8,116 nucleotides of DNA. Source: Acidobacteriota bacterium. GTDB taxonomy: Bacteria; Acidobacteriota; Blastocatellia; Pyrinomonadales; Pyrinomonadaceae. Positions within the stretch are counted from its first letter, which is position 1. Each line of letters opens with the position of its first letter. A model generated the notes under the pieces. That model did no database searches. It saw only the letters and a program-made list of their open reading frames with translations, and had not been told where the DNA came from. Below, piece by piece: positions 5,194 to 8,116 of the stretch. The position numbers were made by a program, and so were the translations under genes. The DNA lies in assembly GCA_003222835.1 (NCBI GenBank), contig QHXE01000600.1, forward strand, positions 1-8,116, read 5' to 3'.

Positions 5194-8116
5194 GGGGCCC
5201 TCCTTGCAGTCGCTCGATCACTCCATTCGCGACAGTGAGCGCGGTGGCAATGGTGATGCCATACGAGGTACTAGCTGTGACGGTCGCGGGCAGGAACCGG
5301 GAGTAGACGGTGGGATCGAGAAATGCCGGCTCTACGGCGCGTTTCTTTGCGAGATCGAGTGTCTCGTTCAGCGCGCCAACCAAATCCGCCCACTGCCATG
5401 AGCCGCCGTTCGAGGCGGAGACCACTAACAAAATTGTTTGCGGTGGCTCGTTGTCGGGACGATCGTAGTTAAAGGTGATTGCGGTGTCACGCTTGGTTGC
5501 AGGAATCACCTCCGTCCACTCGTCCAGTAAAACTCCACATTGGCGCGCGGCCGGATTGAATTTTTGTGAATACACGCACGTATAAAGCAGGCGATCACTC
5601 GTGATCGCGGGTTTTGCAGGAAACTCAAGCGCTCGCCACGGCTCGCCGGCCGCGAAGGGCAATTGGATAGCAGTTAGCGGCGGCGGCGCCAGGCCAAATG
5701 CCGAGGCGAGCATCAGAGCTGATTCCCAATAACGAAGAGGCTGACGAACCCGTGCGGCCCCATAGAACCACTCATCCACCGGGAAGTCGATTTTGAGTGT
5801 TGTTTTGGCATACGTGAAGAGGTCGCCCGAGGTGGAAGCATTGATGGCATTGCCCCACTCCGTCCCTTGTGCCGCCGACACCGTGAACTCCGGAATAATC
5901 TGGAAATCATCACCCAAGAGAGCTTTGGCTGCGGCAGACAGCGCAGCCACTTTGTCACTGGACGAGGCGGCCGAGTTCGCGTCTCCGAGATGTCCGTTCA
6001 CCGCAGCGATGCGAGCCTTGGCAACCGCGAGCTGACTGCTGAGAGCCCGCGAGATGTCTTGCGTAATGGTGATCGCCTGATCTCCCATCAGGGAGATATC
6101 GAATGGCTGGGTATCGAACTCCGCAGTAGAGAGCGCCGTGGTCGAGGATAGAACAGTCGCGAAGGAAGTACCGCCGTTCTTCTGAATAGCCTGAAATTGT
6201 GTAAGACGGTTTTGTAAAGCATTTGCCTTGGCGGGCAAGGCGGCACGCATGAGAACGGGCGTTGCTAGTAACGGATCGAGTTTGCTGCTGACAACAAGTT
6301 CGGCTGCCTGCAACGCCAGGAAGCGGTCAGCAGTGCTCGTCGTATTCGGAAGGAGATCGTAGGCGTTTAACGCGTTGCCGAAGTCCGTCAGCTTCTTCGT
6401 CCAGCGTGTTACCAGATCGCCAATTTGTTTGAGAAGGTCGGTAAATGCCTGGTGCGACCATGCATAAATGAAACCCCATCCCGAAGAAGGCAGGGCGAGA
6501 CGCGCTGCGCGTTCCAGCAAAGCCACGGCATCGGAAAGGAACGTATCCACCTTCGCGATGATCTGGGCACGATTCGCAGCCGTATCGAGCAACAGTGGCG
6601 CGAGCGTCGTATTCACAAAAGTGTCGATGTCACCCGCTAACGTGGTGAGACTTGCAAGTGGGGCTGACAGGCGAGTCTGGTCTACAAAGACTGTGGAATT
6701 GTCCTTCCGACTGGCGTCATTCGCACGCAGAATGTCAGTGGGACGCAAGGGGCGCGATTGAGCCAGAAGCGAGCGCAGGTTGCGTAATAACGCTCCGCTC
6801 TCAAAGACGCTGAACTTTCCAGCTGGAGCAACCATGTACTGGATCGTGATTTTGGCATCGGGTCTAGGCTTCCAGGTCGTCGCGACGTGACGCTGAATGC
6901 GATCATCCAGCTCAGCCATGGTCTGCACGTTATCAGGCTTGAGCAAGTAAAGGACATCAATTGGCCTTAGTCCCAGATCCGCGAGCGTTATTGTCTGCTG
7001 CTGAGGCGTGGTGGTGATCGGATCGGCCCATATGACGGTATAAGCGATCTGATCGAGCGGCGGCAACATTCCACTAAGCCAGTCATCGACTGCAGGCTCA
7101 GCTTGCGCTCGAGGTGTAGCGCCGGCTGGAGCGGCGAGTCCCGGACGGAACTGAATGGCGAAGCGATGAGTGAGCCCAACCCCGGGTGGCGCCGTGTCGA
7201 CGATCCCCGGTTCGGGTGGGAAGTTACCCGTGGTATAAGCAGCAATTGTGCTGGCGACACGATCATAATTGCCTTGCGCGGCTTGATAGACGCCCTCGGC
7301 AAGCGCCAGATCGGCAATGGCATCGTACGCGTTGCGTAGTGCGTCCGCCTCGGCGTTCAGCGCATCCTGCTCCGCCGCTGTTGCGGGCGGCAGACCCGTT
7401 ACCCCCCACGGGTAAAGAGTGTTATTGCTCTTCGTAATCTGATCGATGAGCTTTTTTCCGTCCAGCACATTGCGTGCTTCAATTGCCTCAATGGGCACGT
7501 TTGGGTCGGTTGCGGTGGAAGCCATCGCGTCGGCAACCAGCGGGAACTGCTTGCGTAGCGGGTAGATGAATTTATCGACTTCCGCGAGATCATGGTCGTC
7601 GTGCAACCCGAGTTCAAACTGATATCCCAGCAGCGCACCGAGGCTCTGGCCATTGCGTATGCCTTCAATGAGCGCGAGGGCAACACGCACCCGATCGGAA
7701 GAAAGATTGATCGAGAGCTCTCCTGAGGTAGCACCGTTCGCTTCAGCGGCGAGAAACCCTGCGCGAAGCACTGCCGCCGCGTCGGCATGTTGAATGGATG
7801 GAGCGTGGATGAACCCGCCGTTTTGAGCATCGGTCATCAATGGCGATGTATCTGGAAATTGCTTAGCAATATCTGGAGGCACTTGCGCCAACGCAACCTC
7901 ATCAGTTGAGGGATGAAGATCTTCGACCCAGGCATAGGCGCCGAGATACAAGCCACTCTCTTGCCGATTTGCCCCGCCGACGGCAAGTTGACTCTGGATG
8001 TGCTCGTTAACCAGTCCTAAAAGCCATGCGTCATAACGATACGAGCAGGTGTCAACATGTTCGGCAAACGCGCGCTCCAATTGCGCCGTTGAGGCGTTCA
8101 CCAGCACCTGCAAGGC
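5186..8116 (-). CDS. Very large conserved hypothetical protein, C-terminal 976 residues (5' end outside window)
   Basis: The frame is open to the window edge. The TTG at 8113 is only the first possible start inside the window and the real one is probably upstream. Function is unknown. Counting from that TTG, recognisable blocks are AQLERAFAEHVDTCSYRYDAW (split as 10-19 and 20-30), GLYLGAYAWVEDLHP (54-68), GGFIHAPSIQHADAAAVLRA (99-118), INLSSDRVRVALALIEGI (135-152), NGQSLGALLGYQFELGLHD (154-172), DKFIYPLRKQFPLVAD (180-195), LALAEGVYQAAQGNYDR (269-285), LTHRFAIQF (314-322), and near the C-terminus LLDEWTEVIP (862-871) and LVGALNETLDLAKKRAVEP (911-929). The middle (about 450-760) is Ala/Leu-rich and probably helical. 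No signal peptide, membrane span or enzyme motif is visible. I recall such blocks in long unannotated proteins of several phyla, paired with homologues of the next gene. It is the first visible gene of the operon and ends 8 bases inside its neighbour. Confidence 0.88.
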   Translation of the reverse strand, partial: ALQVLVNASTAQLERAFAEHVDTCSYRYDAWLLGLVNEHIQSQLAVGGANRQESGLYLGAYAWVEDLHPSTDEVALAQVPPDIAKQFPDTSPLMTDAQNGGFIHAPSIQHADAAAVLRAGFLAAEANGATSGELSINLSSDRVRVALALIEGIRNGQSLGALLGYQFELGLHDDHDLAEVDKFIYPLRKQFPLVADAMASTATDPNVPIEAIEARNVLDGKKLIDQITKSNNTLYPWGVTGLPPATAAEQDALNAEADALRNAYDAIADLALAEGVYQAAQGNYDRVASTIAAYTTGNFPPEPGIVDTAPPGVGLTHRFAIQFRPGLAAPAGATPRAQAEPAVDDWLSGMLPPLDQIAYTVIWADPITTTPQQQTITLADLGLRPIDVLYLLKPDNVQTMAELDDRIQRHVATTWKPRPDAKITIQYMVAPAGKFSVFESGALLRNLRSLLAQSRPLRPTDILRANDASRKDNSTVFVDQTRLSAPLASLTTLAGDIDTFVNTTLAPLLLDTAANRAQIIAKVDTFLSDAVALLERAARLALPSSGWGFIYAWSHQAFTDLLKQIGDLVTRWTKKLTDFGNALNAYDLLPNTTSTADRFLALQAAELVVSSKLDPLLATPVLMRAALPAKANALQNRLTQFQAIQKNGGTSFATVLSSTTALSTAEFDTQPFDISLMGDQAITITQDISRALSSQLAVAKARIAAVNGHLGDANSAASSSDKVAALSAAAKALLGDDFQIIPEFTVSAAQGTEWGNAINASTSGDLFTYAKTTLKIDFPVDEWFYGAARVRQPLRYWESALMLASAFGLAPPPLTAIQLPFAAGEPWRALEFPAKPAITSDRLLYTCVYSQKFNPAARQCGVLLDEWTEVIPATKRDTAITFNYDRPDNEPPQTILLVVSASNGGSWQWADLVGALNETLDLAKKRAVEPAFLDPTVYSRFLPATVTASTSYGITIATALTVANGVIERLQGGPHA
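5199..5205 (-). promoter_or_regulatory. Near-perfect Shine-Dalgarno inside the upstream gene
   Basis: AAGGAGG on the minus strand (5205 to 5199), embedded in the last codons of the large upstream gene, lies 5 bases before ATG 5193-5191. It fixes the start of the 622-residue protein and shows that it is translated efficiently from the shared mRNA. Confidence 0.85.

Noticed and set aside
1..8116. CRISPR arrays, tRNA or rRNA genes, tandem repeats
   Set aside because: None seen on reading both strands.

Overview
The window looks like a bacterial chromosome of moderate GC (mid-50s percent by eye). My best guess is an Acidobacteriota-like soil bacterium. That rests on the style of the exported DinB-like protein (motif FPEDKYDFKPTP), the ArsR/AHSA1 gene pair and the transposase type. 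It is inference; no marker gene is present.

Layout: (1) 1-342, minus: N-terminal part of a short-chain dehydrogenase/reductase, cut by the window edge. (2) 343-918: gene-poor stretch with an 11-bp palindrome (392-402), a decayed transposase N-terminus (416-627) and a promoter (891-918). (3) 919-2370, plus: a compact set of ArsR-family repressor, AHSA1/SRPBCC-domain protein (overlapping by 29 bp with its own strong Shine-Dalgarno) and, 44 bp on, an exported DinB-like protein. (4) 2371-2953: convergent intergenic stretch with small hairpins and no convincing gene. (5) 2954-8116, minus: a tightly coupled operon, in transcription order a very large protein (976 residues visible, 5' end outside the window), a 622-residue protein and a 124-residue membrane protein.

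The operon in (5) is the part worth attention. The two large proteins carry dense conserved-looking motifs and resemble conserved hypothetical families that I recall as occurring together, but I know of no assigned function. The genes overlap by 8 and 3 bases, and the middle gene has a near-perfect Shine-Dalgarno inside the end of its upstream neighbour, so they are probably made together as parts of one assembly or pathway. The small third protein would put a membrane component beside them. The rest is ordinary accessory content: a stress- or ligand-responsive regulator with its probable target genes, and a dead insertion-sequence fragment.
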